64,000 nucleotides of DNA, from positions 2,108,501-2,172,500 of the forward strand of contig JAGTPG010000001.1 in assembly GCA_018195615.1 (NCBI GenBank). Direction: 5' to 3'. Position 1 is the first letter of the stretch, and every line of letters starts with the position of its first letter. A program made the position numbers and the translations under genes. The DNA is from Streptomyces tuirus. GTDB lineage: Bacteria > Actinomycetota > Actinomycetes > Streptomycetales > Streptomycetaceae. Of this stretch, positions 41,642 through 52,508 are shown in pieces. A model generated the notes under the pieces. It searched no databases. It was not told where the DNA came from and was given only the letters and a program-made list of their open reading frames with translations.

Positions 41642-42197
41642 CGCGGGTCGTTCCACCACGTCCGCGAAGATCGTGGTGGCGGGCGGCTTCGGCGTGGGCA
41701 AGACCACGTTCGTGGGTGCCGTCTCGGAGATCAACCCGCTGCGCACGGAGGCCGTGATGACCTCCGCCAGCGCGGGCATCGACGACCTCACGCACACCGG
41801 GGACAAGACCACCACCACGGTGGCCATGGACTTCGGCCGTATCACCCTGGACCAGGACCTGATCCTGTACCTCTTCGGTACGCCGGGCCAGGACCGCTTC
41901 TGGTTCATGTGGGACGACCTGGTGCGCGGCGCCATCGGCGCGGTGGTCCTGGTGGACACCCGGCGCCTGGCCGACTGCTTCCCGGCCGTCGACTACTTCG
42001 AGAACAGCGGCCTGCCGTTCGTGATCGCGCTGAACGGCTTCGACGGGCAGCAGCCCTACACACCGGACGAGGTGCGCGAGGCGCTGCAGATCGGGCCGGA
42101 CGCCCCGATCATCACGACGGACGCCCGGCACCGGGCCGATGCGAAGAGTGCCCTGATCACGCTGGTCGAGCACGCTCTGATGGCACGGCTGAGGTAG
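41622..42197 (+). CDS. cvnD1: Conservon small GTPase CvnD, first copy
   Basis: 191 residues from GTG 41622. P-loop GGFGVGKTTFVGAV, switch II region GTPGQDRFWFMWDDLVRGA, and NGFD as the N/TKxD-type base-recognition motif. This is the output GTPase of the conservon. Strongly similar to CvnD2. Confidence 0.95.
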   Translation: MDFASSDAGRSTTSAKIVVAGGFGVGKTTFVGAVSEINPLRTEAVMTSASAGIDDLTHTGDKTTTTVAMDFGRITLDQDLILYLFGTPGQDRFWFMWDDLVRGAIGAVVLVDTRRLADCFPAVDYFENSGLPFVIALNGFDGQQPYTPDEVREALQIGPDAPIITTDARHRADAKSALITLVEHALMARLR

Positions 42198-42575
42198 CAC
42201 ACCAATTCAGAAGCGCCATACGGCAGTTGTCGTAGATACACCGGAGCCGGCTGTGTCCTTTGACACGGTCGGCCAAGGTGTTCATAACGTTTCGGCAGAG
42301 GAATCGGGTGGTACGGCCACGCGTCGCGCACATCCGGTCTCGCTGCGCGCACAATCGCCCCGCCTTTTGGCGGGGCTCGCTCTTTATGACCGTTTTATCT
42401 GGGGCTTACATCGCTTGGAATCCGCCCCTCGGACTGTTTGGAAGAGCGCAGGTCGTCGTGCTGGAATGCCTGAACTGCCCAATAGTCAACGACGTACTCG
42501 TCCGTCGACGGCGTGTTGGGCTCTGAGACACTGCGGCACAACGTTGGTGCCGACCGCCGAGAGGTTGTTGGTCGA
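42198..42575. other. Spacer between the two conservons
   Basis: 378 bases with AT-richer segments (about 42200-42300 and 42380-42420) and the 13-mer GTGCTGGAATGCC (42458-42470) also present upstream of cvnA1. A promoter for the second conservon is likely here. No strong terminator seen after cvnD1. Confidence 0.55.
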
Positions 42576-45500
42576 GTGAGGCGAAGCAAGAACAGTCCCG
42601 AGCCGTCGGCCCGGGGCAACTTCACCCCGCCGCCGCGCACAGCGGCGCCCGCCCCCGTGCCCGGTTCGGAGCCGACGGCCGCGCCCGCCCAGAGCGGCGG
42701 CCGTCTCTCCCCGCGCAACTGGCGCGTGGCGACCAGGCTCAACGCGATCCTGCTCATACCCGTGCTGGTCGGCCTCGTCATGGGCGGCTTCCAGGTCAAG
42801 AGCTCGATCGACACCTGGCAGGAGGCCGAGGACGCGGAGAACACCGCGCGCCTGGTGCGGGCCTCCCTGCTGTACGCCAACGCCCTCTACAACGAGCGTG
42901 ACGCCTCGGCGGCGCCCCTGCTGAAGGGCAGCGCGCAGACCGCCCAGGACAAGGCGATCGTCACCAAGGTCCGCCAGGACACCGACCGGGCGGCCGACGC
43001 CTTCGACGCCGCCGCCCAGAGCATGCCGGCCAAGCCCGGCCTCGAGCGCCGGCTGAAGCTGTTCCGCGAGGCGGAGCCGAAGCTCCAGACGCTGCGCCAG
43101 GTCGCGTACACCTCCAAGCTCAAGGGCGTGCAGACCGAGGAGGGCTACGTCGAGGTCGCCCACCCGCTGACGGAGTTCGCCAACGAGCTGGGTCTCGGCA
43201 CCGGCAACATCACCAGCTACGGCCGGACCGTCTACGCCATCGAGCTCACCAAGGCGGCCCTGTCGCTGCAGCGCTCCATCGGCATGCACATCCTGATCAA
43301 GCCGGGCCCGGACGACGGCAACCTCGCCAGCCAGCGCATCGCCCTGTCCTCGTACGCCTACCTCGAGCGCATCGCCATCGAGGAGTACATCGGCGGCGGT
43401 ACCGAGGAGGACGCGGCCAAACTCAAGGCCGCCGAGGCGAAGCTGAAGACCGACGGCGCCGCGATGGCCCGGGAGGCCAAGGCCAAGAACCCGGACTACG
43501 TACCGCCGCCGTCCAAGCCGGAGACGATGGTCTCGGCCGTCGCGACGCTCCAGACCACGGACCCGAGCGCCCGCGCCGCCCTCGCCGAGCAGGGCATCAC
43601 CGCCGACAACTGGTGGGCGGTCAACACGCTCAAGTTCAACGCGTACGAGAAGATCGAGGCGGACATGGCCGACAAGGCCGTGAGCGAAGCCTCCGACATC
43701 GCCGACGACGCCCAGCGCGACGCCTACATCACCGGTGCAGCCGTCGTGGTCGCCCTGCTCCTGGCCTTCATCCTGGCCGGTGCGGTCGCCCGCCAGATGA
43801 GCCGCTCGATGCGCCAGCTGCGCAACGCCGCCTTCGGCATCGCCGAGCAGCGCCTGCCGATGCTGGTCGACCAGCTCTCCCGCACGGACCCCGGCCGCGT
43901 GGACACCCGGGTCGCCGCGATCCCGATCACCACCACGGACGAGATCGGCGAGGTCGCCCGCGCCTTCGACCAGGTCCACCGCGAGGCCGTCCGGCTCGCC
44001 GCCGAGCAGGCCCTGCTGCGGGGCAACATCAACGCGATCTTCACCAACCTCTCGCGCCGCAACCAGTCGCTGATCGAGGGCCAGCTGACCCTGATCACCG
44101 ACCTGGAGAACAACGAGGCCGACCCGGACCAGCTGGAGAACCTCTTCAAGCTGGACCACCTCGCGACCCGTATGCGCCGCAACGGCGAGAACCTCCTGGT
44201 CCTCGCCGGCGAGGAGCCCGGCCGCCGCTGGGACCAGCCGGTCCCGCTGGTCGACGTGCTGCGCGCCGCCTCCTCCGAGGTGGAGCAGTACGAGCGCATC
44301 GAGCTGTCCGGTGTCCCGGAGGCCGAGATCCACGGCCGGGCCGTGACCGACCTCGTGCACCTGCTCGCCGAGCTGCTGGAGAACGCCACGACGTTCTCCT
44401 CCCCGCAGACCAAGGTCCGCGTGACCGCGACCCGTCTCCCCGACGGCCGGGTCATGATCGAGATCCACGACAAGGGCATCGGCCTCACCGCCGAGGACTT
44501 CGCCGACATCAACCACAAGCTGGCCAACCCGCCGACCGTGGACGCCGCGATCTCGCAGCGCATGGGCCTGTTCGTGGTCGGCCGGCTGTCCGACCGGCAC
44601 GGCATCCGCGTCCAGCTGCGCCCCTCGGGCGAGCAGGCCGGCACCACCTCGCTGGTCATGCTGCCGGACGCGATCACCCACGGCGGTGGCGGCGAGCAGC
44701 ACGTGGACCGCGACGAGTTCACCGTCTCGCAGATCATCCCGGAGCAGAACTTCGGCGGCGAGAACTTCAACCAGCAGCCCATGCGCACGGCCGCGGAGCT
44801 CGGCTTCGACGACAGCCGCTACTCGGACGTCCCCGACGACATACGGGAGCTGGACCCCGTCGGCCGCTCCCTGATGCGTGAGGAGCGCCGGGCGGCCCTG
44901 GAGGCCCAGTCGCACGGCGAGCAGCCCGCCCTGCCCGGCCGGAACGCCCAGGAGCAGGCCGAGGCGCCCGGGTACCCGGAGGAGTTCAACCAGCAGCAGG
45001 GTTACGGCGCCGGCCAGAACTACGACACCGGCCAGACCGGCTACCCGGAGCAGCAGCCCTCCGCGTACGACCCCCAGGCTCCTTACGAGGAGCAGCAGAC
45101 GGCGTACGAGCAGCAGCGGCAGACGGCGTACGAGGAGCCGCAGCGGGCGGCGTACGACGAGCAGTACTACACGCCGAACGGCGGCCTGCCGCAGAACGAC
45201 ACCTTCTCGCCGAACGGCGGCTACCCGGAGCCCTCCTATGCGGAGCCGGCTCAGGAGGAGCCCTCGGCGCCCGGTGCGGGCGTGCCCGACAGTTTCCCCG
45301 CCTTCGAGCAGCGGCGCTACCAGGACGACTGGCCGCAGCAGGACGGTTACCAGAACGGCTACCCGAGCCAGTACCCTTCTCAGGCTCCGGAAACGGAATC
45401 CGCGCAGGCCGCTGACGCGAGTGAGCAGGACCGCGTAGGCTTCGACCGTCCGGGACCGGCCCAGTCCGCCGCCCACTCGATGACCGACGCGGGGCTTCCC

Positions 45501-45889
45501 CGCCGCGGATCCACCACGAGTGGTGCGAACGGCACGGGCGGCGCGCGGCACACGAGCCAGGAACCTCCGGCCTCCACCCCGGAGAGCAACGGCGACAGCG
45601 ACTGGCGCTCGGCGAACGACGAGCGCTGGCAGCAGGCCTCGCAGCTCCGGAAGCCCAGGGCGGGCGGGGTCACCTCCTCCGGCCTGCCGAGGCGGGTACC
45701 CAAGGCCAACCTGATCGAGGGTTCCGCCGAGAGCACTCCCCAGGGGGCCCACAGGTCTCCCGCGCCCCGGAGGACGTCCGGGGCAGGCTGAGCAACCTGC
45801 GCCGGGGCGTCCAACGCGGACGCAGCGCAGGCAGTGAAACGAACGGCCAGGGCTTCGGTCCTGACAGCACCTACAACCAGGAGCGTTAG
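42576..45889 (+). CDS. cvnA2: Conservon sensor histidine kinase-like protein CvnA, second copy, frameshifted near the 3' end
   Basis: About 1104 residues after restoring one G near 45745. Start GTG 42576 (VRRSKNSPEPSARGNF). Membrane segments at about 54-72 (LNAILLIPVLVGLVMGGF) and 382-404 flank a NIT-like sensor domain. HAMP and GHKL ATPase follow (TDLVHLLAELLENATTF, DKGIGLTAEDF, MGLFVVGRLSDRHGI). The Gln/Tyr/Glu-rich tail ends, after correction, with the same conserved elements as CvnA1 (SGLPRRVPKANL, SRAPEDVRGRLSNLRRG, QER). Sensing and tail regions differ from CvnA1, while the ATPase core is near-identical. Confidence 0.93.
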
Positions 45890-45890
45890 T

Positions 45891-46313
45891 GTGAGCCCGA
45901 TGAGCCAGGCGGCACAGAACCTGAACTGGTTGATCACCAACTTCGTGGACAACACCCCGGGGGTGTCCCACACGGTGGTGGTCTCCGCCGACGGACTCCT
46001 TCTGGCGATGTCCGAAGGCTTCCCCCGCGACCGCGCCGACCAGCTCGCGGCCGTCGCCTCCGGTCTGACGTCTCTGACGGCAGGCGCTTCCCGGATCTTC
46101 GAGGGCGGGAGCGTCAATCAGACGGTTGTGGAGATGGAGCGGGGATTCCTCTTCATCATGTCCATCTCCGACGGCTCGTCGCTCGCGGTTCTCGCACATC
46201 CGGAGGCGGACATCGGCCTCATCGGGTACGAGATGGCGCTGCTGGTGGACCGAGCCGGTACGGTCCTGACCCCGGACCTTCGTGCGGAGCTCCAGGGGAG
46301 CCTGCTCAACTAA
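45891..46313 (+). CDS. cvnB2: Roadblock/LC7 protein CvnB, second copy
   Basis: 140 residues from GTG 45891, one base after the cvnA2 stop, with AGGAG upstream. Same roadblock fold and almost the same sequence as CvnB1; differences cluster at EGGSVNQ and FIMSIS. Confidence 0.94.
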   Translation: MSPMSQAAQNLNWLITNFVDNTPGVSHTVVVSADGLLLAMSEGFPRDRADQLAAVASGLTSLTAGASRIFEGGSVNQTVVEMERGFLFIMSISDGSSLAVLAHPEADIGLIGYEMALLVDRAGTVLTPDLRAELQGSLLN

Positions 46314-46333
46314 TCGACGGACGGTGCGTTTTA

Positions 46334-46363
46334 GCGTCCCGTGGCCGTAAGGTTTCGGGACGC
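46334..46363 (+). promoter_or_regulatory. Hairpin between cvnB2 and cvnC2
   Basis: 8-bp perfect arms (GCGTCCCG and CGGGACGC) with a 14-nt loop in the 93-bp gap. It may reduce read-through or stabilise the transcript. Confidence 0.4.
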
Positions 46364-46406
46364 GGCTCCACAGCGATGGGTGCAGGCACAGTCGGAGGAG
46401 GAGAAA

Positions 46407-46984
46407 GTGGCAACACCCCCAGGCGGTTCGTCTTCGGGCAACTGGTCGTACGGCCCTGCCCAGGGCCAGGGCGACGGTGGGCAGAACCCGAACCGTTACA
46501 ACTTCCCCTCCGCACCGAGCCATCGGCAGCCGTACGCGCCGCAGGGCCCCGGCCCGTCGCCGTACGACCAGCCGCCGGCCCCGCGCATCCAGCCCGTGCA
46601 GCCACAGCGCCGCACCCCGAGCCGGCGCCCGCCGGGGCGTCGAACAACCCGTTGGTGCGTCCCTACGCCATGACCGGCGGCCGGACCCGCCCGCGCTACC
46701 AGCTCGCCATCGAGGCGCTGGTGCACACCACTGCGCAGCCGCACCAGATGCAGGGCCAGTTGCCCGAGCATCAGCGGATCTGCAACCTCTGCCGGGAAAT
46801 CAAGTCGGTCGCCGAGATCTCGGCGCTCCTCACGATCCCTCTCGGCGTGGCCAGGATCCTCGTCGCCGACTTGGCGGAGGCGGGACTGGTCGCCATCCAT
46901 CAGCCCGGCGGCGACGAGAACGCCGGCGGCCAGCCAGACGTGACACTGCTCGAAAGGGTGCTCAGTGGACTTCGCAAGCTCTAG
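46407..46984 (+). CDS. cvnC2: DUF742 protein CvnC, second copy, frameshifted
   Basis: About 192 residues after restoring one C near 46615. GTG 46407 has GGAGGAGG upstream. It has a Pro/Gly/Gln-rich N-terminal extension of about 85 residues that CvnC1 lacks, then the DUF742 domain (VRPYAMTGGRTRPRYQLAIE, CNLCREIKSVAEISALL). Overlaps cvnD2 by 20 bp. Confidence 0.92.
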
Positions 46985-47546
46985 CGGCGGTCCTTCCCGC
47001 TCCACCACCTCAGCGAAGATCGTGGTGGCGGGTGGCTTCGGCGTGGGCAAGACCACGTTCGTCGGGGCCGTCTCGGAGATCAACCCGCTGCGTACCGAGG
47101 CCGTCATGACGTCAGCTTCGGCCGGCATCGACGACCTCACCCACACCGGAGACAAGACGACCACGACGGTCGCGATGGACTTCGGCCGTATCACCCTGGA
47201 CCAGGACCTGATCCTGTACCTGTTCGGTACACCGGGCCAGGACCGCTTCTGGTTCATGTGGGACGACCTGGTGCGCGGCGCCATCGGCGCGATCGTGCTG
47301 GTCGACACGAGGCGGCTCGCCGACTGCTTCCCCGCCGTCGACTACTTCGAGAACAGCGGCCTGCCCTTCGTCATCGCGCTGAACGGCTTCGACGGCCAGC
47401 AGCCGTACACGCCCGACGAGGTCCGGGAAGCGCTCCAGATCGGCCCTGACACGCCGATCATCACGACCGACGCACGGCATCGGGCTGACGCGAAGTCGGC
47501 GTTGATCACGCTGGTGGAGCATGCGCTGATGGCACGGCTGCGCTAG
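46965..47546 (+). CDS. cvnD2: Conservon small GTPase CvnD, second copy
   Basis: 193 residues from GTG 46965. Same P-loop (GGFGVGKTTFVGAV), switch II and NGFD as CvnD1; almost all differences are in the first ten residues. Last gene of the second conservon, followed by a terminator at 47684-47713. Confidence 0.95.
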   Translation: MDFASSSGGPSRSTTSAKIVVAGGFGVGKTTFVGAVSEINPLRTEAVMTSASAGIDDLTHTGDKTTTTVAMDFGRITLDQDLILYLFGTPGQDRFWFMWDDLVRGAIGAIVLVDTRRLADCFPAVDYFENSGLPFVIALNGFDGQQPYTPDEVREALQIGPDTPIITTDARHRADAKSALITLVEHALMARLR

Positions 47547-47622
47547 TTCCCAGCTGTGGGACAGCCCCTGGCGGCCTTTGGGTCGCCAGGGGCTGTCGCG
47601 TTGCCGGGTGCGGGGTTGTGGA

Positions 47623-47655
47623 GGGCTGGTCGCGCAGTTCCCCGCGGCCCTGAAG
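47623..47655. repeat. Interspersed GTCGCGCAGTTCC repeat, copy 3
   Basis: GGGCTGGTCGCGCAGTTCCC and following bases match the copies at 7867-7896 and 29784-29812. Confidence 0.6.
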
Positions 47656-47683
47656 CACGTTCCGGCCCGGGCACCGGACAGGA

Positions 47684-47713
47684 AAGAGGCCCCTCCGTGT
47701 GGAGGGGCCTCTT
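47684..47713. terminator. Bidirectional terminator between cvnD2 and accE
   Basis: Perfect 13-bp stem with a 4-nt loop (GTGT), flanked by A/T bases on both sides, between convergent genes. Confidence 0.8.
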
Positions 47714-47725
47714 CAGGTTCGGTCG

Positions 47726-47920
47726 TCAGCGCCAGCTGTGCGGGGCGCGGAAGCCCGGCTCGCGTTCCAGGCGGCGCCAGCCCGCCTTGGCGCGGCCTCG
47801 GTGGGTCGGGGTCGGGTCGGCGGGGCGGGCGGCGGCGCGGGCCAGGAGGATCGCCGTGATGGCGGCGACTTCCTCGGGCTCGGCGTGGCCCTTCTCGACG
47901 CGGATGTCAGGCGTGTCCAT
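47726..47920 (-). CDS. accE: Acyl-CoA carboxylase epsilon subunit
   Basis: A 64-residue actinobacterial epsilon subunit: DIRVEKGHAEPEEVAAITAI at the start, and the Trp-containing end WRRLEREPGFRAPHSWR. It stabilises or activates the carboxylase complex. It lies 57 bp downstream of accB, the usual order. Confidence 0.92.
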   Translation of the reverse strand: MDTPDIRVEKGHAEPEEVAAITAILLARAAARPADPTPTHRGRAKAGWRRLEREPGFRAPHSWR

Positions 47921-47977
47921 GGGTGTCAGTCTCCGTGAGAGAGAGGTCCGCGGGGTTGCCGCGGCGGGTCCGCCGGG

Positions 47978-49561
47978 TTACTGGGGCGGGTTGCCGTGCT
48001 TGCGGGAGGGCAGGTCGGCGTGCTTGGTCTGGAGCATCGCCAGGGACTTGATCAGTACCTCGCGGGTTTCCGACGGGTCGATGACGTCGTCGACCAGTCC
48101 GCGCTCGGCCGCGTAGTACGGGTGCATCAGCTCGGACTTGTACTCCTTGACCATGCGGGCCCGCATGGCTTCGGGGTCCTCGGCGTCGGCGATCTGGCGG
48201 CGGAAGATGACGTTGGCGGCACCCTCGGCGCCCATGACGGCGATCTCGTTGGTCGGCCAGGCGTAGGTGAGGTCCGCGCCGATGGACTGGCTGTCCATGA
48301 CGATGTACGCCCCTCCGTAGGCCTTGCGCAGGATCAGCGAGATCCTCGGCACGGTCGCGTTGCAGTAGGCGTAGAGGAGCTTCGCGCCGTGGCGGATGAT
48401 GCCACCGTGCTCCTGGTCGACGCCCGGGAGGAAGCCGGGGACGTCCAGAAGAGTGATGATCGGGATGTTGAAGGCGTCGCACATCTGGACGAAGCGGGCC
48501 GCCTTCTCGGAGGCCTCGATGTCCAGGACGCCCGCCAGGACCTGCGGCTGGTTGGCGATGATGCCGACGACCTGGCCGTCCATCCGGCCCAGGGCACAGA
48601 TGATGTTGCGGGCCCAGCGCTCGTGGACCTCCAGGTACTCGCCGTCGTCGACGATCTCCTCGATGACCTTGGCCATGTCGTACGGCCGGTTGCCGTCGGC
48701 CGGGACCAGGTCCAGCAGGACGTCCGAGCGGCGGTCCACCGCGTCGCCCGACTCCGTGCGGGGCGGGTTCTCGCGGTTGTTCTGCGGGAGCAGGGACAGG
48801 AGGTAGCGCACCTCGGCGATGCACGTCTCCTCGTCGTCGTAGGCGAAGTGGCAGACGCCGCTGGTCTCCGCGTGCACGTCCGCGCCGCCCAGGCCGTTCT
48901 GGGTGATCTCCTCGCCGGTGACGGCCTTGACCACGTCCGGGCCGGTGATGAACATCTGCGAGGTCTCGCGGACCATGAACACGAAGTCCGTCAGGGCGGG
49001 GCTGTAGGCGGCGCCACCCGCGCACGGGCCGAGCATCACCGAGATCTGCGGGATGACGCCGGAGGCCTTGGTGTTGCGCTGGAAGATGCCGCCGTAACCG
49101 GCGAGCGCCGAGACGCCCTCCTGGATGCGGGCGCCCGCGCCGTCGTTCAGGGAGACCAGCGGGGCACCGGCCGCGATGGCCATGTCCATGATCTTGTGGA
49201 TCTTGGTGGCGTGGGCCTCGCCCAGGGCGCCGCCGAAGATCCTGAAGTCATGGGCGTAGACGAAGACCGTCCGGCCCTCCACCGTGCCCCAGCCGGTGAT
49301 CACACCGTCCGTGTGCGGCTTCTTGGTCTCCAGGCCGAAGCCCGTGGCCCGGTGCCGGCGCAGCTGCTCGACCTCGCGGAAGGAATCCGCATCGAGGAGG
49401 AGTTCGATGCGCTCCCGCGCGGTCAGCTTGCCCTTGGCGTGCTGCGCCTGGGTCGCCTTCTCGCTCGGGCCGGCCACCGCCTGCGCACGGATCTCGTGCA
49501 GTTCGGCCACGCGTCCACGCGCGTCGGTCGGCTCACCCGGCGCCTCATCCAAAACGGTCAT
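47978..49561 (-). CDS. accB: Acyl-CoA carboxylase beta subunit (carboxyltransferase)
   Basis: 527 residues, intact. This carboxyltransferase makes malonyl-CoA or methylmalonyl-CoA with a biotinylated alpha subunit. Two oxyanion-hole regions are visible: LNDGAGARIQEGVSALAGYG in the N-terminal half and DVPGFLPGVDQEHGGIIRHG in the C-terminal half, with ICALGRMDGQVVGIIANQP between them. The product supplies fatty acids and polyketides. Paired with accE. Confidence 0.96.
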   Translation of the reverse strand: MTVLDEAPGEPTDARGRVAELHEIRAQAVAGPSEKATQAQHAKGKLTARERIELLLDADSFREVEQLRRHRATGFGLETKKPHTDGVITGWGTVEGRTVFVYAHDFRIFGGALGEAHATKIHKIMDMAIAAGAPLVSLNDGAGARIQEGVSALAGYGGIFQRNTKASGVIPQISVMLGPCAGGAAYSPALTDFVFMVRETSQMFITGPDVVKAVTGEEITQNGLGGADVHAETSGVCHFAYDDEETCIAEVRYLLSLLPQNNRENPPRTESGDAVDRRSDVLLDLVPADGNRPYDMAKVIEEIVDDGEYLEVHERWARNIICALGRMDGQVVGIIANQPQVLAGVLDIEASEKAARFVQMCDAFNIPIITLLDVPGFLPGVDQEHGGIIRHGAKLLYAYCNATVPRISLILRKAYGGAYIVMDSQSIGADLTYAWPTNEIAVMGAEGAANVIFRRQIADAEDPEAMRARMVKEYKSELMHPYYAAERGLVDDVIDPSETREVLIKSLAMLQTKHADLPSRKHGNPPQ

Positions 49562-49725
49562 GTAGTGACCTTACGAAGACAACCAAGGATTGCGGGCCGT
49601 CGACTCCTCACAGTCTCCGGCGTGTTTTCCTGGTACCCCTGAACAGAACCGTGGCGGGTGCAGCCTTTCCGACTGCTCAGGGGCCGTGTGGCTTGTAGGG
49701 GTCGGACAAGGCCGTCAGCCGAGAG

Positions 49726-52094
49726 TCACCTCACACATATGCGTGGCGCATGCCTCCCCGGGGTGATCCGCAGGCGCAGCCGGCGGCCCGTGGAGAGGAC
49801 GTCGACCGACTCGTCCGCGCGAACGACCCGGCGGACCGGGCGGTTCCAGGTGATCTCCAGCGGTTCACCCGTGCGGGGCGGTTCGCTCACGCAGAGGGTA
49901 GCGGTCCGGCCCCGGCGGACGGTCAGCACGCTCGCGCCGGCGGAGGCGGTGAGCGGGCCCGCCGTGCCGGCCTGCCAGAAGTTCGCGGCCGTGCAGCCGA
50001 GGGCGGGCACGGTGACCGCCTGGCGGATGGTGTCGTTGGCGAGGACCGACAGCCAGCGTCGGTCGGCGGCACGGTGTGCGACGGCGCGGCGGGACGCCCC
50101 GGGCATCAGCACGTAGGCGTAGCCGGCGTCCCGGGGGTCGGTGCCGTGGTCGAGCCAGAGGGTCTGCCAGCGGCGGGTGCGGCGCTCGGGCGCGCTGCCG
50201 GTGTTGATGTCGGACCAGGCACCGGTGCGGTCCTCGCGCAGTGCCTGCGGCTCCCCGTCGAGGAGCACCCAGCCGCCGTGGTCCTCCAGGTGGGCCCAGT
50301 TCGGGCCCTGGACGAAGCGCTGGGTGCCGGACTCGCCGAGGTTGCGGTTGTCGACGATCGTCTCGACCGGGACGCCGTCGGCGCAGGTGATCCCGGCGCC
50401 CAGGCAGATCACCGCGTCCGCGACGCAGAACCAGGACTTGCGGGCCCTGAGGGTGGAGCCGAGGCCCTTGAGGTGCTGGCCGAGGGCGGCGTACTCGCCG
50501 TCGGTGGTGCCGCCGACCCAGCGCGCGTCCGGGCGGGCCGTGCCCCACTCGCCGCCTTCCCGGTCGGCGAGGCGCTTGGTGGAGACGGTGGTGCCGGGCA
50601 GGCGGTACCAGTCGACGGTCGGCCAGAACCAGTCCGTGTACTGGTCGCTCGCCCCGGCCCACCAGGAGACCATCCCCGCGCCTGTGTGCCAGCCGCGCGG
50701 GTTCTCGCCGTTGCCGCACTCGTAGTGGGCGATGCGGTCGCTGGCCATGGCGATGTTCACGGTGAAGCCGGGGCGGCGGTGGACGGCGCGGTCCATGGCG
50801 GCGAAGAGGTGGTGGCCGGGGGTTCGGGGGCGGCCGGGACGGGAGCGGCGGCGATGGCGTGCAGGCGGGTGAGGTCGGCGACGCCGAACTGGCGTGCCGT
50901 CAGGATGGGGGTGACCGTGTCCCGCTCGATCCAGCCCTTGATCCGGGCGTGCCAGCGGTCGCGTTCCGCGGGGCTCGCACCGGCCGCGAGGAGGGCGATG
51001 GCGGCGATGAGCTGCTGGCCGTGGAAGTGGTCACTGCGCATGACCGCGCGGTCGTCGTTGGTGAGGCGACCCCGGCTGATGGCCCTGCCGTTGACGCTGT
51101 CCATGACGAGTCCGTCGTGGATGAGCGGCGCGTAGGCGTGTTCGACGCTGTCCAGGATGATCTGCCGGTTGGGGTCGGTGACCTCCCAGTCGGATCCGTC
51201 GAGCAGGGCGAAGAGTCTGCCGAGGCCGTCGAGCAGGACCTGCCCGTAGGTACCCGAGTAGGCGACCCAGGTGTGCTGCACGAAGGAGCCGTCGGCGTAG
51301 AGGCCGTCGCCCCGGGTGACGTACGGGAAGACCGGGGAGAGCGCGTCGCGGGCGAGGGCGATCTTGGCCGGGGCGTGGCCGAGGATGCCGCGCAGGGCGA
51401 CGGAGCGGCACAGGTCGACGCGGTTGGCGCCGGTGGAGGTGCCGGAGTAGTCGCCGAGGGCCGAGTCGGGCACGAAGTGGTCGACGGCGGCGCAGGCGGC
51501 GGCGACGCGGGTGGCGCCCGACTGGTCGTTCAGGGCGGCCGTGATGTCGGTGAGCAGGCGCGGGCTGCCGATCTGCCACTCCCACCAGTTGCCGTAGCGG
51601 GTGGTGGAGGGGTTGTAGACGGTGGCCGAGAGGTGGTCGAGGCCGCGCAGGATGCCGGCGAGCAGGCCGGGGTCGGCGGTCGAGCCGGTGCCCTGCTGGA
51701 GATAGGCCTGGGTCATGGTCCACAGGCGGCCGTAGCTGCGGGTGATGCCGGCCGGTGGGTCGAAGGGGTGGCCGGGCCAGAGTGAGTTCGCCGCGGGAGC
51801 CATGCCGGCGTGCAGCTCGCGGGCGAGTCGGCCGGTCTCGGCGAGCCGGGAGGCGTACGGCTGCGCCGTCGGGTCGTACCCGGTGCCGAGGGCGATGCCG
51901 AGCCAACGCCGGCGGAGGGCGTCGTACGGGTCCGCGTCGGGAGCGTCCGGGACGCGGGGTGCGGGCCTCGCACCGCTGGTCGCGGCCAGGGCCGCGGTCG
52001 CCAGCAGCAGAGCACGACGGCTGGGGCCGGGCAGGGCGGCGGCGACCCGGGCCGTGAGGCGGGAGACGACGCGACGCTGGAGAGTCATCCCCAT
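49726..52094 (-). CDS. Polysaccharide lyase family 8 (hyaluronate-type lyase), frameshifted
   Basis: About 789 residues after restoring one C near 50815. The N-terminus has a twin-arginine-type secretion signal (RRALLLATAALAATSGA). The alpha-toroid domain contains the PL8 catalytic residues: Asn in GNWWEWQIGSPRLL, His and Tyr in SFVQHTWVAYSGTYGQ. The beta-sandwich domains follow, with WPTVDWYRLPGTTVS and GGWVLLDGE. It would cut hyaluronan, chondroitin or xanthan by beta-elimination outside the cell; which one cannot be told. Confidence 0.92.
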
Positions 52095-52115
52095 GCCCTA
52101 CCACGCGCAGAGGCT

Positions 52116-52508
52116 CACCTGAACGGAGGATTCGGCCGGAGTCACCGGGACGGAGGAACAGCCCCAAGCAGCCAGCACCAAGAGGCCCGGTCAGCCGAAG
52201 CGGTTCAGCAGGCGGCGGTACAAGCCCGGGGCCGGGGCCACGGAGAGGCCCACCTGAACCGAGGATCCAGCCGGAGTCACCGAGACGGAGGAACAGCCCC
52301 AAGCAGCCAGCACCAAGAGGCCCGGTCAGCCGAAGCGGTTCAGCAGGCGGCGGTACAAGCCCGGGGCCGGGGCCACGGAGAGGCCCACCTGAACCGAGGA
52401 TCCAGCCGGAGTCACCGAGACGGAGGAACAGCCCCAAGCAGCCAGCACCAAGAGGCCCGGTCAGCCGAAGCGGTTCAGCAGGCGGCGGTACAGCCCCGGG
52501 GCCAGGGC
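52116..52508. repeat. 135-bp tandem repeat, three copies, carrying the 3' end of the SDR gene
   Basis: Units start at 52116, 52251 and 52386 (period 135). Copies 2 and 3 are nearly identical; copy 1 differs at a few bases. Each unit contains the last 12-13 codons and the stop of the neighbouring SDR gene (YRRLLNRFG and stop) plus its downstream flank. Only the third copy is joined to the real gene. Confidence 0.9.

Noticed and set aside
36571..46523. Very long open frames on the minus strand opposite the conservons (36571-39816 and 42486-46523)
   Set aside because: They are antisense shadows of cvnA/B/C/D caused by high GC at third positions; compositions are low-complexity and the plus-strand products match known families.
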